Below, piece after piece: positions 46,399-56,859 of a DNA stretch of 64,000 nt. Origin of the DNA: an uncultured Sphingomonadaceae bacterium. Lineage in GTDB: Bacteria > Pseudomonadota > Alphaproteobacteria > Sphingomonadales > Sphingomonadaceae. Below the pieces are notes generated by a model that was given only the letters and a program-made list of their open reading frames with translations, made no database searches and had not been told where the DNA came from. The position numbers were made by a program, and so were the translations under genes. Within the stretch, counting starts at the first letter, position 1. Every line of letters starts with the position of its first letter. The stretch is taken from contig CANMEE010000001.1 of NCBI GenBank assembly GCA_947496865.1, positions 1,231,501 to 1,295,500 on the forward strand, in the 5' to 3' direction.

Positions 46399-48767
46399 AA
46401 TTTTCCCTAAGCTGGCTCAAAGCGCATCTCGATACGGATGCAAGCCTCACCGAAATTACCGACAAGCTGACCGATATTGGTCTGGAGCTTGAGGGATTGG
46501 AAAATCCTGCCGATGCGCTGAAACCCTTTCGTGTGGCCAAGGTCATCGAAGCCGGTCCGCATCCCAATGCGGATAAGCTGCAATTGCTGAAGGTCGACGA
46601 TGGTTCTAGTGAGCCATGGCAAGTCGTGTGTGGCGCGCCCAATGCGCGCAAGGATATGGTGGGCGTTTTTGGCCCTCCCGGCACCTATATCCCGGGCAGC
46701 GATTTCACGTTGAAACCTGCGAAAATCCGGGATGTCGAAAGTTTCGGCATGATGTGCAGCGCGCGTGAACTGGAACTGGGCGAAGATCATGATGGTATCA
46801 TTGAACTCCCCGCCGATGCTGCAGCAGCGGTTGGTGCAAGCTATGCTGATTACGCGCAGCTCGATGACCCGGTCATGGATATCGCGATTACGCCCAATCG
46901 TCAGGATTGCATGGGCGTGCGCGGCATTGCCCGCGATCTTGCGGCCACCGGTATCGGTACGATCAAAGCCTTGAGCATCGATCCAATCGCGCGCAGCGGC
47001 AACGGCCCAGATGTGCGGACCGATGATAGCGAAGGCTGTCCTGCCTTTTACGGCTGTACCGTGAGCGGTCTGTCCAATGGCACATCACCGGACTGGATGC
47101 AGGCGCGGCTCAAATCAGCTGGCCAGAAACCGATTAACGCGCTGGTGGATATCACCAATTATGTGATGCTCGACCATGGGCGGCCATTACACGTTTATGA
47201 CGTAGCGAAACTCAAAGGCGGATTGATTGCGCGCAAAGCCACGGTGGGTGAGAAGCTTACCGCGCTCAATGACAAAGAATATGTGCTCGACGAGACGATG
47301 ACCGTCATCGCTGATGACAATGGCGCGCATGATATTGGCGGCATCATGGGCGGCGCGGAAACCGGATCGGAAGAAACAACCACCGAAGTGTTGATCGAAT
47401 GCGCCTATTTCGACCCCGCTTCCATCGCCAAAACCGGTCAGAAACTGATGTTGACCAGCGATGCCCGCCAACGCTTTGAGCGCGGCGTTGATCCGGCCTT
47501 TCTCGATGATGGCATTGATATCGCAACGGCCTTGGTGCTCGATCTATGTGGCGGAACCGCCAGCGAAGTGACCCGTGCTGGCACGCCGCCAACCGAGCAA
47601 CGCACGATCAGCTATGATCCCAAGCAATGCGCGGCTCTTGGCGGTATTGACGTGGCACCGGATAAACAGAAATCGATTCTGGAAGCCCTTGGTTTTGCGG
47701 TTGATGGCAACTGGCAAGTCACCGTCCCGACATGGCGTCGTGACGTCGAAGGTTGGCAGGATCTGGTCGAAGAAGTGGTCCGGATCGAAGGCCTCGACAG
47801 CGTTCCATCGACGCCGCTACCGCGCAAGGCTGGTGTCGCCAAGCCAACCGCATCACCCGAACAGCTGGCCGAGCGTAAAGCGCGGCGGGCTGCGGCTGCG
47901 CGCGGGCTGAACGAGACCGTGACCTGGAGCTTTATCTCGGACAAGGAAGCCGCGCCTTTTGGCGGTGGCAACTGGTCGCTCGCCAATCCGATTAGCGAAG
48001 ACCTGAAAGTCATGCGGCCCTCGCTATTGCCCGGCCTGATCGCCGCGGCCCAGCGTAATGCTGATCGCGGGGCATCGTCCATTCGCCTGTTTGAAGTCGG
48101 CCGCCGCTATCTCGAAACGACGGAGCATCAGACCATTGGCCTGGTGCTGGCCGGTGAAAACCGCATGCGCAGCTGGCAGGCTGGATCAGCCACCAAATAT
48201 GACGCCTATGATGCCAAGGCTGAAGTGCTAGCCATATTGGAAGCGGCTGGCGCGCCGACTGACAAATTGATGGATTTCGCGGAAGCGGGCGATCATTATC
48301 ATCCCGGCCAATCCGGCACATTGCGGCTTGGGCCTAAGAAAATTCTCGCTGCCTATGGCGCGTTGCATCCATCGGTGACCAAGGCGCTCGGGCTTAAAGG
48401 TTCAGCGGTTGCCGCCGAGATATTTCTCGACGCGATCCCGGTGAAGAAAGCCAAAGGTCATATGCGCGAAGCCTTTGCTCCACCGACATTGCAGTCTCTC
48501 ACACGCGACTTTGCCTTCATCGTCGATGCGGACCTGCCGGCTGGCGATCTGGTGCGGGCGGTCAAAGGCGCGGACAAGAAATTGATCACCGGCGCGCGTT
48601 TGTTCGACCTGTTCGAAGGCGCGAGCGTGGGCGAAGGCAAAAAATCGCTGGCGGTAGAAATTACCTTGCAGCCGACCGAAGCGACGTTGACCGAAGAGGA
48701 TTTAAAAGCTGTTTCGGACAAGGTTGTGGCGAGTGCAGGAAAATTGGGTGCGGAATTGAGAGGATAG
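46395..48767 (+). CDS. pheT: Phenylalanine--tRNA ligase beta subunit
   Basis: Non-catalytic subunit of PheRS, 790 residues, for tRNA binding and editing of Tyr-tRNA-Phe. Domain order: N-terminal B1 with [15 protein letters not shown], an OB-type tRNA-binding domain ([26 protein letters not shown], about 45-150), B3/B4 editing region (about 210-390, with [19 protein letters not shown]), B5 (about 400-475), and the C-terminal anticodon-binding FDX-ACB domain (about 698-790, [27 protein letters not shown]). All parts are present. A REP-like hairpin follows in the gap before prfC. Confidence 0.97.
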   Translation: MKFSLSWLKAHLDTDASLTEITDKLTDIGLELEGLENPADALKPFRVAKVIEAGPHPNADKLQLLKVDDGSSEPWQVVCGAPNARKDMVGVFGPPGTYIPGSDFTLKPAKIRDVESFGMMCSARELELGEDHDGIIELPADAAAAVGASYADYAQLDDPVMDIAITPNRQDCMGVRGIARDLAATGIGTIKALSIDPIARSGNGPDVRTDDSEGCPAFYGCTVSGLSNGTSPDWMQARLKSAGQKPINALVDITNYVMLDHGRPLHVYDVAKLKGGLIARKATVGEKLTALNDKEYVLDETMTVIADDNGAHDIGGIMGGAETGSEETTTEVLIECAYFDPASIAKTGQKLMLTSDARQRFERGVDPAFLDDGIDIATALVLDLCGGTASEVTRAGTPPTEQRTISYDPKQCAALGGIDVAPDKQKSILEALGFAVDGNWQVTVPTWRRDVEGWQDLVEEVVRIEGLDSVPSTPLPRKAGVAKPTASPEQLAERKARRAAAARGLNETVTWSFISDKEAAPFGGGNWSLANPISEDLKVMRPSLLPGLIAAAQRNADRGASSIRLFEVGRRYLETTEHQTIGLVLAGENRMRSWQAGSATKYDAYDAKAEVLAILEAAGAPTDKLMDFAEAGDHYHPGQSGTLRLGPKKILAAYGALHPSVTKALGLKGSAVAAEIFLDAIPVKKAKGHMREAFAPPTLQSLTRDFAFIVDADLPAGDLVRAVKGADKKLITGARLFDLFEGASVGEGKKSLAVEITLQPTEATLTEEDLKAVSDKVVASAGKLGAELRG

Positions 48768-48776
48768 CCATTCTCA

Positions 48777-48851
48777 CCGTTAGGGCTGAGCCTGTCGAAG
48801 CCCGCTTTTCGAACATCGATCAACGCCCTTCGACAGGCTCAGGGCTAACGG
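48777..48851. repeat. REP-like palindromic element (copy 1)
   Basis: Two nearly complementary 24-base arms, one beginning CCGTTAGGGCTGAGCCTG and the other CTTCGACAGGCTCAGGGC, separated by 27 bases, between pheT and prfC. The arms differ at only a couple of positions, so a long hairpin is possible. A relative with the same layout lies at 55539-55609. Such sequences recur in sphingomonad genomes, but that is from memory. Confidence 0.75.
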
Positions 48852-48858
48852 AACTAGA

Positions 48859-50433
48859 GTGATGACCAACGAGACCAACCCACGCCGCACATTTGCGATT
48901 ATCTCTCACCCCGATGCGGGTAAGACGACACTCACCGAGAAGCTGCTGCTGAAAGGCGGCGCTATTCACTTGGCCGGCGAGGTCAAGGCGCGCGGGGACA
49001 ACCGGCGCGCGCGGTCCGACTGGATGAAGATCGAGCAGCAGCGCGGCATTTCCGTGACCAGCTCTGTGATGACCTTTGAACGCAATGGCATCACCTTCAA
49101 TCTGCTCGATACGCCGGGCCATGAGGATTTTTCCGAAGATACCTATCGCACCCTGACCGCTGTCGACAGTGCGATCATGGTGATTGATGCGGCGAGCGGG
49201 ATCGAGGCGCAGACATTGAAGCTGTTCGAAGTCTGTCGCTTGCGCAGCGTGCCGATTATCACGTTCATCAATAAGGTCGACCGGGAAGGTCGTGATCCGT
49301 TTGAATTACTCGACGAGGTTGCCGATAAACTGGCGCTCGACGTCTGTCCGATGAGCTGGCCAACCGGCATGGGCGGACAGTTTGAAGGCATTTTTGACCT
49401 TTATCGCAATCAGCTGCACCAGCCCGATGGCGACAGCAAACAATATGATGGCAAGGTTCAGCAATTTGAGGGGTTGGATGATGCAAAGCTCGCCGATGTC
49501 CTGAGCGACGAAGCGCTTGAGCGGCTCACCAGCGAAGGCGAACTGGCGCAGGGCGGTTATAGTAGCTTTGATCTAGAGGCTTATCAAAATGGCGATCTCA
49601 CGCCGGTTTTCTTTGGTTCTGCGCTCAAGCAATTTGGCGTAGAGGAATTGATCGAGGCAATTGCTGACTATGCGCCCAGCCCGCGGCCACAACCGGCTGA
49701 ACCGGCTCCGATTGAACCGGATAGCAAAGATGTGACCGGCTTCATTTTTAAAATTCAGGCGAATATGGACCCGCAGCACCGCGACCGCATCGCCTTCATG
49801 CGGCTATGTTCCGGCGAGTTTAAGCGCGGCATGAAATTGACGCCCTCTGCGCTCGGCAAACCGATTGCCATACACAGCCCTATTTTATTCTTCGCGCAGG
49901 ACCGCGAAATTGCCGATACCGCGCAACCCGGCGATATTATCGGCATCCCCAACCACGGGACACTGCGTGTCGGTGATACTTTGTCCGAGAAAAACCAGGT
50001 ACGGATTACGGGACTGCCCAACTTCGCGCCAGAAATATTACGCCGGGTTATCCTGCGCGATCCGACCAAGACCAAGCAGCTGCGCAAGGCGCTGGATGAC
50101 CTGTCCGAAGAAGGCGTGGTGCAGGTATTTTACCCGGAACTCGGCGCCAACTGGATCATTGGCGTTGTCGGGCAGTTGCAGCTCGAAGTGCTGATATCGC
50201 GGCTGGAAGCGGAATATAAGGTTGATGCCTATCTGGAACAGGCCCCGTTTGAAACCGCCCGCTGGGTCAGCGGTGAGGATGATGTGCTGGGCGCCTTTGC
50301 CAATATCAACCAGACCAGCCTTGCTAAAGATCGTGATGACAATCTGGTGTTCCTCGCCAAATCAGGCTGGGACGTAAATTATCAGGAAGAGCGCAATCCC
50401 GAGATTACATTTAGCGCGACGCGGGAACGATAG
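48859..50433 (+). CDS. prfC: Peptide chain release factor 3
   Basis: GTPase that recycles RF1/RF2 after termination; 524 residues. GTPase motifs: G1 ISHPDAGKTTLTEKLL (near 15-30), the QQRGISVTSSVMTFE switch region, DTPGHEDFSEDTYRTL (G3), and INKVDREGRDPFELLDE (G4). The body carries domain II (DRIAFMRLCSGEFKRGMKLTP) and domain III with the ENQVRITGLPNFAPEILRRVI stretch. Length and motifs are those of RF3 rather than EF-G. It is followed by ytoQ after 11 bases. Confidence 0.96.
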   Translation: MMTNETNPRRTFAIISHPDAGKTTLTEKLLLKGGAIHLAGEVKARGDNRRARSDWMKIEQQRGISVTSSVMTFERNGITFNLLDTPGHEDFSEDTYRTLTAVDSAIMVIDAASGIEAQTLKLFEVCRLRSVPIITFINKVDREGRDPFELLDEVADKLALDVCPMSWPTGMGGQFEGIFDLYRNQLHQPDGDSKQYDGKVQQFEGLDDAKLADVLSDEALERLTSEGELAQGGYSSFDLEAYQNGDLTPVFFGSALKQFGVEELIEAIADYAPSPRPQPAEPAPIEPDSKDVTGFIFKIQANMDPQHRDRIAFMRLCSGEFKRGMKLTPSALGKPIAIHSPILFFAQDREIADTAQPGDIIGIPNHGTLRVGDTLSEKNQVRITGLPNFAPEILRRVILRDPTKTKQLRKALDDLSEEGVVQVFYPELGANWIIGVVGQLQLEVLISRLEAEYKVDAYLEQAPFETARWVSGEDDVLGAFANINQTSLAKDRDDNLVFLAKSGWDVNYQEERNPEITFSATRER

Positions 50434-50444
50434 AGGAAAATACT

Positions 50445-50915
50445 ATGCCGGATATTTGGTCAGTCTATCTGTCAGGTGAAATCCACACCGATTGGCGTAA
50501 AGAAATTGCCGAAGGCGCTGCTGAAAAAGGTCTTCCCGTTAGCTTCTCCGGACCGGTGACCGATCATCCCGCTTCGGATGATTGCGGCGTCGCCATATTG
50601 GGCGGTGAAGACAAGAAATTCTGGCACGACCGCAAGGGCGCGCAAGTCAATGCCATTCGCACCTCCACCTTGCTGAAAAAGGCAGACATTGTTGTTGTCC
50701 GTTTTGGTGACAAATATAAGCAATGGAATGCCGCTTTTGACGCGGGCTATGCCGCCGCCTTGGGCAAGCCGTTGATCATCAATCACGGTCCCGATATCGT
50801 CCACCCGCTCAAAGAAGTCGATGCTGCCGCCTTGGCAGTCGCAGAGACGCCGGCGCAGATTGTCGAGATATTGGACTATGTGATCAACGGCAAGCTTGCG
50901 GGTTATACGGATTAA
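50445..50915 (+). CDS. YtoQ family protein
   Basis: A 156-residue cytoplasmic protein of the YtoQ group (nucleoside 2-deoxyribosyltransferase-like fold). Marks are WSVYLSGEIHTDWR at the N-terminus, VSFSGPVTDHPASDDCGVAILGGE, and WNAAFDAGYAAALGKPLIINHG. Function is not established; the fold suggests a nucleoside or nucleotide-binding role. It lies 11 bases after prfC and is probably co-transcribed with it. Its 3' end faces the SLC13 permease gene. Confidence 0.8.
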   Translation: MPDIWSVYLSGEIHTDWRKEIAEGAAEKGLPVSFSGPVTDHPASDDCGVAILGGEDKKFWHDRKGAQVNAIRTSTLLKKADIVVVRFGDKYKQWNAAFDAGYAAALGKPLIINHGPDIVHPLKEVDAAALAVAETPAQIVEILDYVINGKLAGYTD

Positions 50916-50929
50916 ATTTCGTTGCTCGA

Positions 50930-52723
50930 CTAGAAGATATAATAAATCGCCATACAGGCCGCTAAGCCCACGCCAATATTAAGCGGTAAGCCAATCCGCA
51001 CAAAGTCTGAAAAGCGGTAATTGCCCGCCGTATAGACCAATGTATTGGTTTGATAGCCGACGGGTGTCGCGAAACTAGCCGAGGCCCCGAACATCACGGC
51101 AACCAACAGGCTGCGCACATCGACGCCGGTTTGTTCGGCAATGCCGATCACCAGCGGCGTCATGATGACAGCCACGGCATTATTGGTCGCTGTTTCGGTG
51201 AGCATGGATGTCAGCGAATAGATAACGATAATCAGCCACAAGGGGGAAAGCATGTTGAGCAGGGGCAGTGCCGTATCGATAATCAGCTGGACCGTTCCGG
51301 CATTTTCCAATCCCTTGCCGACTGCCAGCATCGCGAAAATCAGCACCAGCACATTGCCGTCAATCGCGCCCCATGCCTCTTCGCTGTCGATACATTTGGT
51401 GAGCAATACGGCTGCGACACCCAGCATCGCCAGAGCGGCAATGGGCATCACACCCAGGGCTGCTGCAATGATGATAATCGCAAGGGTGAGAATCGCGACG
51501 GGTGCCCGGCGGCGGCGATAGGCGCGGGCCTCTGGTTCTTCCAAATGCACGAGGTCGACATTTTCCTGCAACGTGCCGACGGACAGATCGTCGGTCTGCA
51601 CCAGCAGGCTGTCGCCATGTCGAATCCGCGCGTTGGACAGCGTTGGTCCGGCAATATGACGGGGCCGCGACAGGCCTAGCACGCGGGCGGGAACACGGGA
51701 CAAAAAGGGCAGGTTGGGCAAGGTTTTCCCGACCGACCGATGAGACGGCCCGATCACCAGTTCAACCAGCCGCGTATGCTCGTCTGCGAGTGGGATATCT
51801 GGTTGCTTGACGCCGGCATAACCCAATAAAATACCGTCAATTTCGGCGAGGGATAGCAGCTCTTCCTGAGTCACCGCAGCGACCAGTGTCTCTCCGCCCA
51901 ATATGATATGATCGGAAAATTCAAAACGATCGATATCCTTGGCGACCCGGCGGCCCAAAATCTCGACACCCGATGGCGTGAACGCGCTGATATCGGAAAT
52001 TTTCTTGCCTACAAAATCGCTGTCCTCATCAATCCGTATGTCCGTCAGATATTGGGATTCGGGTGTTTGATCGGCGAGGCTTTCACTGTCGCGTTTAGGC
52101 AAAAACAGCGGTCCCAATATGGCGATCATGATAATGCCGGTCACGGCAGCGACCAAACCGACCTGGGTTATTTCAAACAGGCCAAAGGCGGCTTGCCCGT
52201 TTTCCTGTGCCACACCGTCCACCAGCAAATTGGTCGATGTGCCGAGCAAAGTCAGGCTGCCACCCAATATGGATATATAGGACAACGGGATGAGCAGCTT
52301 GCTTGCCGCAATGCCGGATACTTTGGCGATTTTGCGCATGATCGGGATCAGGATGATGACCACGGGCGTATTATTGACGAAAGCCGAGGAGGCGAATGTG
52401 CCGCCCAAAAAGCCACCAATCGCCATGAACGGACGGTTCTCGGCTTTACGCGCCGCAAAACCCGCTAGTGCCTCAATCACCCCAGTGCGGACCAGCGCGC
52501 CGGATAATATAAACATCGCGCCAATGGTCAGCGGTGCCGGGTTGGAAAAAACGGCCAGCATATTATCGCTGCTCAGCAATCCGGTCGCCAGCATGAAGCC
52601 GGCCGCCACTACAGCCGTTACCGCTGGTGGGCGGCGCTCAGCAACAAAAGCGGTGAATAAGGCAATTAATATCGCCAGCCCCGCATAGGGTTTTGCGATG
52701 TCCCAATAGTGAGCCCAATCCAA
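50930..52723 (-). CDS. SLC13-family permease with RCK_C (TrkA-C) domains
   Basis: A 597-residue membrane protein of the DASS/SLC13 type, with about 5-6 hydrophobic helices before and about 5-6 after a soluble middle. The family's SNT-like helical hairpins appear in FVNNTPVVIILIP, LLGTSTNLLVDG (about 165-176) and TETATNNAVAVIMTPLVIG (about 510-528), the substrate- and cation-binding loops. Between residues 215 and 380 lie two TrkA-C-like domains (IDEDSDFVGKKISDISAF and VELVIGPSHRSVGKTLPNL), typical of sulphate or dicarboxylate permeases of this subclass. The substrate is not decidable. It is divergent from the S9 peptidase gene. Confidence 0.88.
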   Translation of the reverse strand: MDWAHYWDIAKPYAGLAILIALFTAFVAERRPPAVTAVVAAGFMLATGLLSSDNMLAVFSNPAPLTIGAMFILSGALVRTGVIEALAGFAARKAENRPFMAIGGFLGGTFASSAFVNNTPVVIILIPIMRKIAKVSGIAASKLLIPLSYISILGGSLTLLGTSTNLLVDGVAQENGQAAFGLFEITQVGLVAAVTGIIMIAILGPLFLPKRDSESLADQTPESQYLTDIRIDEDSDFVGKKISDISAFTPSGVEILGRRVAKDIDRFEFSDHIILGGETLVAAVTQEELLSLAEIDGILLGYAGVKQPDIPLADEHTRLVELVIGPSHRSVGKTLPNLPFLSRVPARVLGLSRPRHIAGPTLSNARIRHGDSLLVQTDDLSVGTLQENVDLVHLEEPEARAYRRRRAPVAILTLAIIIIAAALGVMPIAALAMLGVAAVLLTKCIDSEEAWGAIDGNVLVLIFAMLAVGKGLENAGTVQLIIDTALPLLNMLSPLWLIIVIYSLTSMLTETATNNAVAVIMTPLVIGIAEQTGVDVRSLLVAVMFGASASFATPVGYQTNTLVYTAGNYRFSDFVRIGLPLNIGVGLAACMAIYYIF

Positions 52724-52989
52724 ATTTCACTCCTACGCTTGCGGTCGCTTTTCATTATCTTAACAGGAAGACCGTCGCGCTCTGCCAGAAAATAGGAGGC
52801 GTGTCGCGCGCTTCCTTGTCAGCCAATAGACGAATCCATTGAGACTGGAATGCCGGTTGTTAGATCAAACGCAATTTAGAGGCCCAAAGTCGTGCAACGC
52901 GAGCGCGTAAATCTATAGTTGAACAGATAAAATAATTCTCTATCGTAAAAAGTACATCTATTGGTTTTTGCGTGATTTTGGGGGCATTA

Positions 52990-54939
52990 ATGCGCGTTAA
53001 TTTATCTTTTGCGTTCTTTCTTTTTGTTTTGAATATCGGGTTGTTTCATCCCGCGTTTGCTACGGTTGAAAAAATACCGACAGATATCTTTGCCGCTGAA
53101 GGCGATGTGTATCAACCAAAATTATCACCTGACGGATCCCAAATGGTGTACCGGCAAAATTTCGATGGGAAATCCTATTTGACAGTGAAGTCGCTGTCCG
53201 AGGACAAGATGTTCCATAAAAAAATGCCGGAAGATACCGACCTCAACTGGTATCGCTGGGCAGGCAATGGCCAAGTTTTATTCAGCGTTTCTAGCCTTAA
53301 GCAATATCGCGGCAAGCAGCGCTATCTAAGCGACGAATTCCGCCAAGTAGAGATGTACCTGATCGATACCGGCAATCAGCGTTCGCGATTCATTGGTTTG
53401 GAAAAAGGAGCCCCGGATGGTGACAATATTCTTCATTTGGACCCGGATGGCGACTTTCTTGTGCTTGAGACCAGAGAATCCATCTACAAATATCCTGCAG
53501 TGTACAAGATTAACCTAGCCACCAACGAAGCCGAACAAGTGGTAAAAGAACAGTTCAAAGTCTGGGACTGGATTGCCGACAATGAAGGCACCGTTCGTAT
53601 GGGATTGAGTTATCGAGCGAATGCGACACTGGTATTTTATAGGCAAACTGGCGATCAGTCATTCAAACGGATAGACAAAGTAAAAGACAAGGACATCGTC
53701 GATAATGACCAGGAATCCCTATTGGATGGTTTCCTAGTCATAGCGGGGTCCGACGAAGGTTATGTACTTTCTAACGAAAAGACCGGCCGTTTTGGTTTGT
53801 ATAAGTTCAACCTATTATCGCGGGAGATCGGTGAAAAAATCTTTGATCATGACAAGAATGATGTGACCAAATTTTCGCTCACCGATGATGGGACGGCGCT
53901 TCAGGCCGCCTTTTATACAGATTCTCGAGATCGCATTCATTGGTTTGATGACTATTTTGTGCGGCAGCAGAAAATGCTCGAACGGGCGTTGCCGGGGCAA
54001 GAGGTTTGGATTGCCTCTTCCTCCCGCGACAAAAGTAAGATGATCGTCTATTCAACGTCAGCCAAGGATCCCGGCAGCTTTTACCTTTATGAGCCAACAG
54101 CCAAAAAAATGGATCGATTTGCAGGTATCAATGATCGGATTGATCCAAACGTGATGGCAGCAACCACATATGAAACATACATGGCTCGCGATGGCACGCA
54201 GATTCCAGCCTATGTGACGATACCCAAAGATCAGAAAGCCGAGAAATTGCCGCTGGTGATTTTGCCTCACGGCGGTCCCTATGGTGTACGTGACACGATG
54301 GATTTTAACATGGAAGTGCAGTTTCTTGCCAATCGCGGATATGCGGTCTTACAGCCTAATTTCCGGGGATCGGGCAGCTATGGAGAGAGCTTCTTCAAGC
54401 TGGGCGAAGGGCAAATGGGTCGGTCAATGCAGGATGATTTGGATGATGGCATGGACTGGCTAGTCAAGCGGGGCATTGTTGATCCCCAGCGCGTGTGTAT
54501 CGTTGGTTCGTCTTATGGAGGTTATGCCGCTCTGTGGGGTGTGACCCGGAATCCAGAGCGCTATCGCTGCGCAGCATCATTCGCAGGGGTTACGGATTTT
54601 AGCAAACAGCTGCGCTTTGATCGCCAATTTTTTAAGAGCCGTTACAGCAAGAAATGGAGAAAAACCGTCGAAGGTGAGGATGACTTTGATCTTGATGACG
54701 TTTCTCCGGTGAGGATGGTCGATCAGTTGAAACGACCCGTGCTACTGGTCCATGGCAAGAAGGACAGCAGAGTGCCCTACAGCCAATTTACATTGTACAA
54801 AGAAAAGCTGGAAAGCCGCAACGCGACGGCAGTCTTTGTTACCTATGAAGAAGAAGGCCATGGTTTGAAGGACTTTGAAAATCGCAAAGATTGGTTAGAT
54901 CAGCTAGAAAAGTTTCTCGACGAACATAATCCGGCTTGA
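52990..54939 (+). CDS. S9-family prolyl oligopeptidase-type peptidase
   Basis: A 649-residue exported peptidase from the ATG at 52990 (GTG 52972 would add six residues). The first 24 residues are a signal peptide (VNLSFAFFLFVLNIGLFHPAFA). An N-terminal seven-bladed propeller (about 30-390; repeated KLSPDGSQMVYRQN-like units) covers the C-terminal alpha/beta-hydrolase domain (about 390-649). The triad is Ser508 (VGSSYGGYAAL), Asp592 (VHGKKDSRVPYS) and His624 (EEEGHGLKDF). Likely a periplasmic dipeptidyl or acylaminoacyl peptidase. The 266-base gap to the SLC13 gene should hold divergent promoters. Confidence 0.94.
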   Translation: MRVNLSFAFFLFVLNIGLFHPAFATVEKIPTDIFAAEGDVYQPKLSPDGSQMVYRQNFDGKSYLTVKSLSEDKMFHKKMPEDTDLNWYRWAGNGQVLFSVSSLKQYRGKQRYLSDEFRQVEMYLIDTGNQRSRFIGLEKGAPDGDNILHLDPDGDFLVLETRESIYKYPAVYKINLATNEAEQVVKEQFKVWDWIADNEGTVRMGLSYRANATLVFYRQTGDQSFKRIDKVKDKDIVDNDQESLLDGFLVIAGSDEGYVLSNEKTGRFGLYKFNLLSREIGEKIFDHDKNDVTKFSLTDDGTALQAAFYTDSRDRIHWFDDYFVRQQKMLERALPGQEVWIASSSRDKSKMIVYSTSAKDPGSFYLYEPTAKKMDRFAGINDRIDPNVMAATTYETYMARDGTQIPAYVTIPKDQKAEKLPLVILPHGGPYGVRDTMDFNMEVQFLANRGYAVLQPNFRGSGSYGESFFKLGEGQMGRSMQDDLDDGMDWLVKRGIVDPQRVCIVGSSYGGYAALWGVTRNPERYRCAASFAGVTDFSKQLRFDRQFFKSRYSKKWRKTVEGEDDFDLDDVSPVRMVDQLKRPVLLVHGKKDSRVPYSQFTLYKEKLESRNATAVFVTYEEEGHGLKDFENRKDWLDQLEKFLDEHNPA

Positions 54940-54944
54940 ATTCG

Positions 54945-55535
54945 TTACCGTCGCAATAAAAACACCGCGTGCTCGGCGAGCAGATTGGCCATCGCGCGGC
55001 CGGTTTGTTTGTCGCCGCTTAGGAACCATTGTCCCTCTTGCTCCAACTTGCCATCACGCACCAATGCGCGGAAATCATCGATGGTGACATGGTGGATATT
55101 CGGCGTGTTATACCAGGTCTGTGGCAATAACCGCGTGACCGGCATGCGACCGCCAACCAGCAGCGACATGCGCACCCGCCAATGCGCAAAATTCGGGAAG
55201 CTGACAAAGGCCTGTTTGCCGATCCGCAGCAGCTCATCGATAATCACATCGGGCCGGTGGGTGGTCTGCAAAGTCTGGCTGAGGATGGCATAGTCGAAAC
55301 TGCGGTCCGGATAGGCCGACAGATCGGTATCCGCATCGCCCTGCACCACCGACAAGCCTTTGCTGACGGCACTGGCCACATTGGCCGGTTCTATTTCCAG
55401 TCCGCGGGCATCCACCTGCTTTTGATCACGTAAGGCCGCCATCAATGCGCCGTCGCCGCAGCCGATATCCAGTACACGCGCATTGGGACGGACGTTGTCA
55501 GCGATAATCTGCAAATCGGGGCGGAGTTTGGTCAT
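54945..55535 (-). CDS. metW: Methionine biosynthesis protein MetW
   Basis: A 196-residue SAM-dependent methyltransferase-fold protein that works with MetX in many alphaproteobacteria, and is thought to support homoserine acetylation rather than methylate. The fold marks are RVLDIGCGDGALMAALRDQK (about 19-38), ARGLEIEPANVASAVSKG, VQGDADTDLSAYPDRSFDYAILSQTLQ, and the MetW-typical FVSFPNFAHWRVRMSLLVGGRMPVT. It is downstream of metX on the same strand, with a REP-like hairpin in the gap, and forms the usual metXW pair. Confidence 0.95.
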   Translation of the reverse strand: MTKLRPDLQIIADNVRPNARVLDIGCGDGALMAALRDQKQVDARGLEIEPANVASAVSKGLSVVQGDADTDLSAYPDRSFDYAILSQTLQTTHRPDVIIDELLRIGKQAFVSFPNFAHWRVRMSLLVGGRMPVTRLLPQTWYNTPNIHHVTIDDFRALVRDGKLEQEGQWFLSGDKQTGRAMANLLAEHAVFLLRR

Positions 55536-55538
55536 AGT

Positions 55539-55609
55539 CCGTTAGTCCTGAGCTCGTCGAAGGACGTTTCAGGATCACAGCCATGCTTCGGCAGGCTCAG
55601 CACTAACGG
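55539..55609. repeat. REP-like palindromic element (copy 2)
   Basis: Arms beginning CCGTTAGTCCTGAGCTCG and CTTCGGCAGGCTCAGCAC, 24 bases each with a 23-base loop, between metX and metW. They have the same start CCGTTAG, GTCGAAG hinge and spacing as the copy near 48.8 kb, but differ at several positions. It could affect metX-metW transcript levels. Confidence 0.7.
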
Positions 55610-55623
55610 GTTTGGCAGATCGA

Positions 55624-56769
55624 TCATATTGTTTCCCCCGCCTTTAAAAACCCGTCGACAATCCGGTTCATCTCGGGATTTTCAAGCAGGAAGCTATCAT
55701 GGCCAAAGGCGCTGGACAGTTCGACGAAGCTCGCTGCTGCCCCCGCCGCATTAAGCGCATGTACAATGGTTCGGGACTCACTGGTCGGGTAGAGCCAATC
55801 GGTATCGAAGCTGATCAAACAAAAGCGCGTTTTTGATCCCTTAAACGCATGAGCGAGCGTGCCGCCATGGGTTTCAGCCAGATCGAAATAATCCATCGCC
55901 CGGGTGATATAAAGATAACTGTTCGCATCGAACCGATCGACAAAGCTGATCCCCTGATGCCGTAAATAGCTTTCCACCTGAAAATCGGCATCAAAGCCGA
56001 ATGTCTTGCTGTCGCGGTCTTGCAGACGGCGGCCGAATTTCTCGGTCAGGCCCGCTTCGGATAAATAAGTGATATGCGCCGCCATACGCGCGACCGCGAG
56101 GCCGCTGCTCGGCGGATCATCATCGGCATAATAAGCCCCGCCCCGCCAGCGGGGGTCGGCCATAATTGCCTGACGCCCAACTTCGTGAAAGGCGATATTC
56201 TGGGCAGAATGGCGTGCCGCAGAGGCGATAATCACCGCTGACTTGACCCGTTCAGGATATAGCGCAGTCCAGCTTATCGCCTGCATTCCGCCCATCGAGC
56301 CGCCGATGACGGCATGAAGTCGTTCAATTCCGAGATGGTCGAGCAGCAACGCTTGTGCCCGCACCATATCGGCAATGGTCAAAACCGGAAAATCCATGCC
56401 CCAGGGTTTTTCGGTTGCCGGATTGATCGTCGCTGGGCCAGACGAACCCATGCAGCTGCCGATTACGTTAGCGCAAATGACAAAATGCCGGTCAGTATCA
56501 ATCGGTTTGCCCGGACCGACCATATCTGTCCACCAACCGCCCTTGCCAGTCAGCGGATGTTTCGACGCAACATACTGATCCATGGTCAGGGCATGGCAGA
56601 TCAGGATCGCGTTGCTGGCCTCGGCATTGAGGGTGCCATAGGTCTCATAAGCCAGTTCCACCGGCGTAAGCGCGGCCCCGCTGTCCAGTGGCAGCGGTCC
56701 CATCAGGCGAACATGCCTGTTCAAGCCAAACCGATCATCTTCATTCATCGGCGTAGCATTATCAGGCAA
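55624..56769 (-). CDS. metX: Homoserine O-acetyltransferase
   Basis: Acetylates homoserine from acetyl-CoA in methionine synthesis. The 381-residue alpha/beta-hydrolase-fold protein has nucleophile Ser158 in [11 protein letters not shown], the oxyanion region [27 protein letters not shown], and the catalytic Asp/His in [14 protein letters not shown] and [10 protein letters not shown]. Start could also be the ATG eight codons in (56748). It is divergent from hisC with a 90-base gap. No SAM riboswitch was recognised in that gap. Confidence 0.94.
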   Translation of the reverse strand: MPDNATPMNEDDRFGLNRHVRLMGPLPLDSGAALTPVELAYETYGTLNAEASNAILICHALTMDQYVASKHPLTGKGGWWTDMVGPGKPIDTDRHFVICANVIGSCMGSSGPATINPATEKPWGMDFPVLTIADMVRAQALLLDHLGIERLHAVIGGSMGGMQAISWTALYPERVKSAVIIASAARHSAQNIAFHEVGRQAIMADPRWRGGAYYADDDPPSSGLAVARMAAHITYLSEAGLTEKFGRRLQDRDSKTFGFDADFQVESYLRHQGISFVDRFDANSYLYITRAMDYFDLAETHGGTLAHAFKGSKTRFCLISFDTDWLYPTSESRTIVHALNAAGAAASFVELSSAFGHDSFLLENPEMNRIVDGFLKAGETI

Positions 56770-56859
56770 GCGCAGACTAGCAAGCGTTTATAGGTGCTTA
56801 GCGCGGCGGCCATGAACACTGTTGTTGATCGTTCTCGATCGCACGGGTAAGGCCGGACC

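Noticed and set aside
56770..56859. Possible SAM riboswitch in the metX/hisC gap
   Set aside because: No recognisable SAM-II or SAM-I core (no conserved loop sequence or pairing) was seen in the 90 bases.
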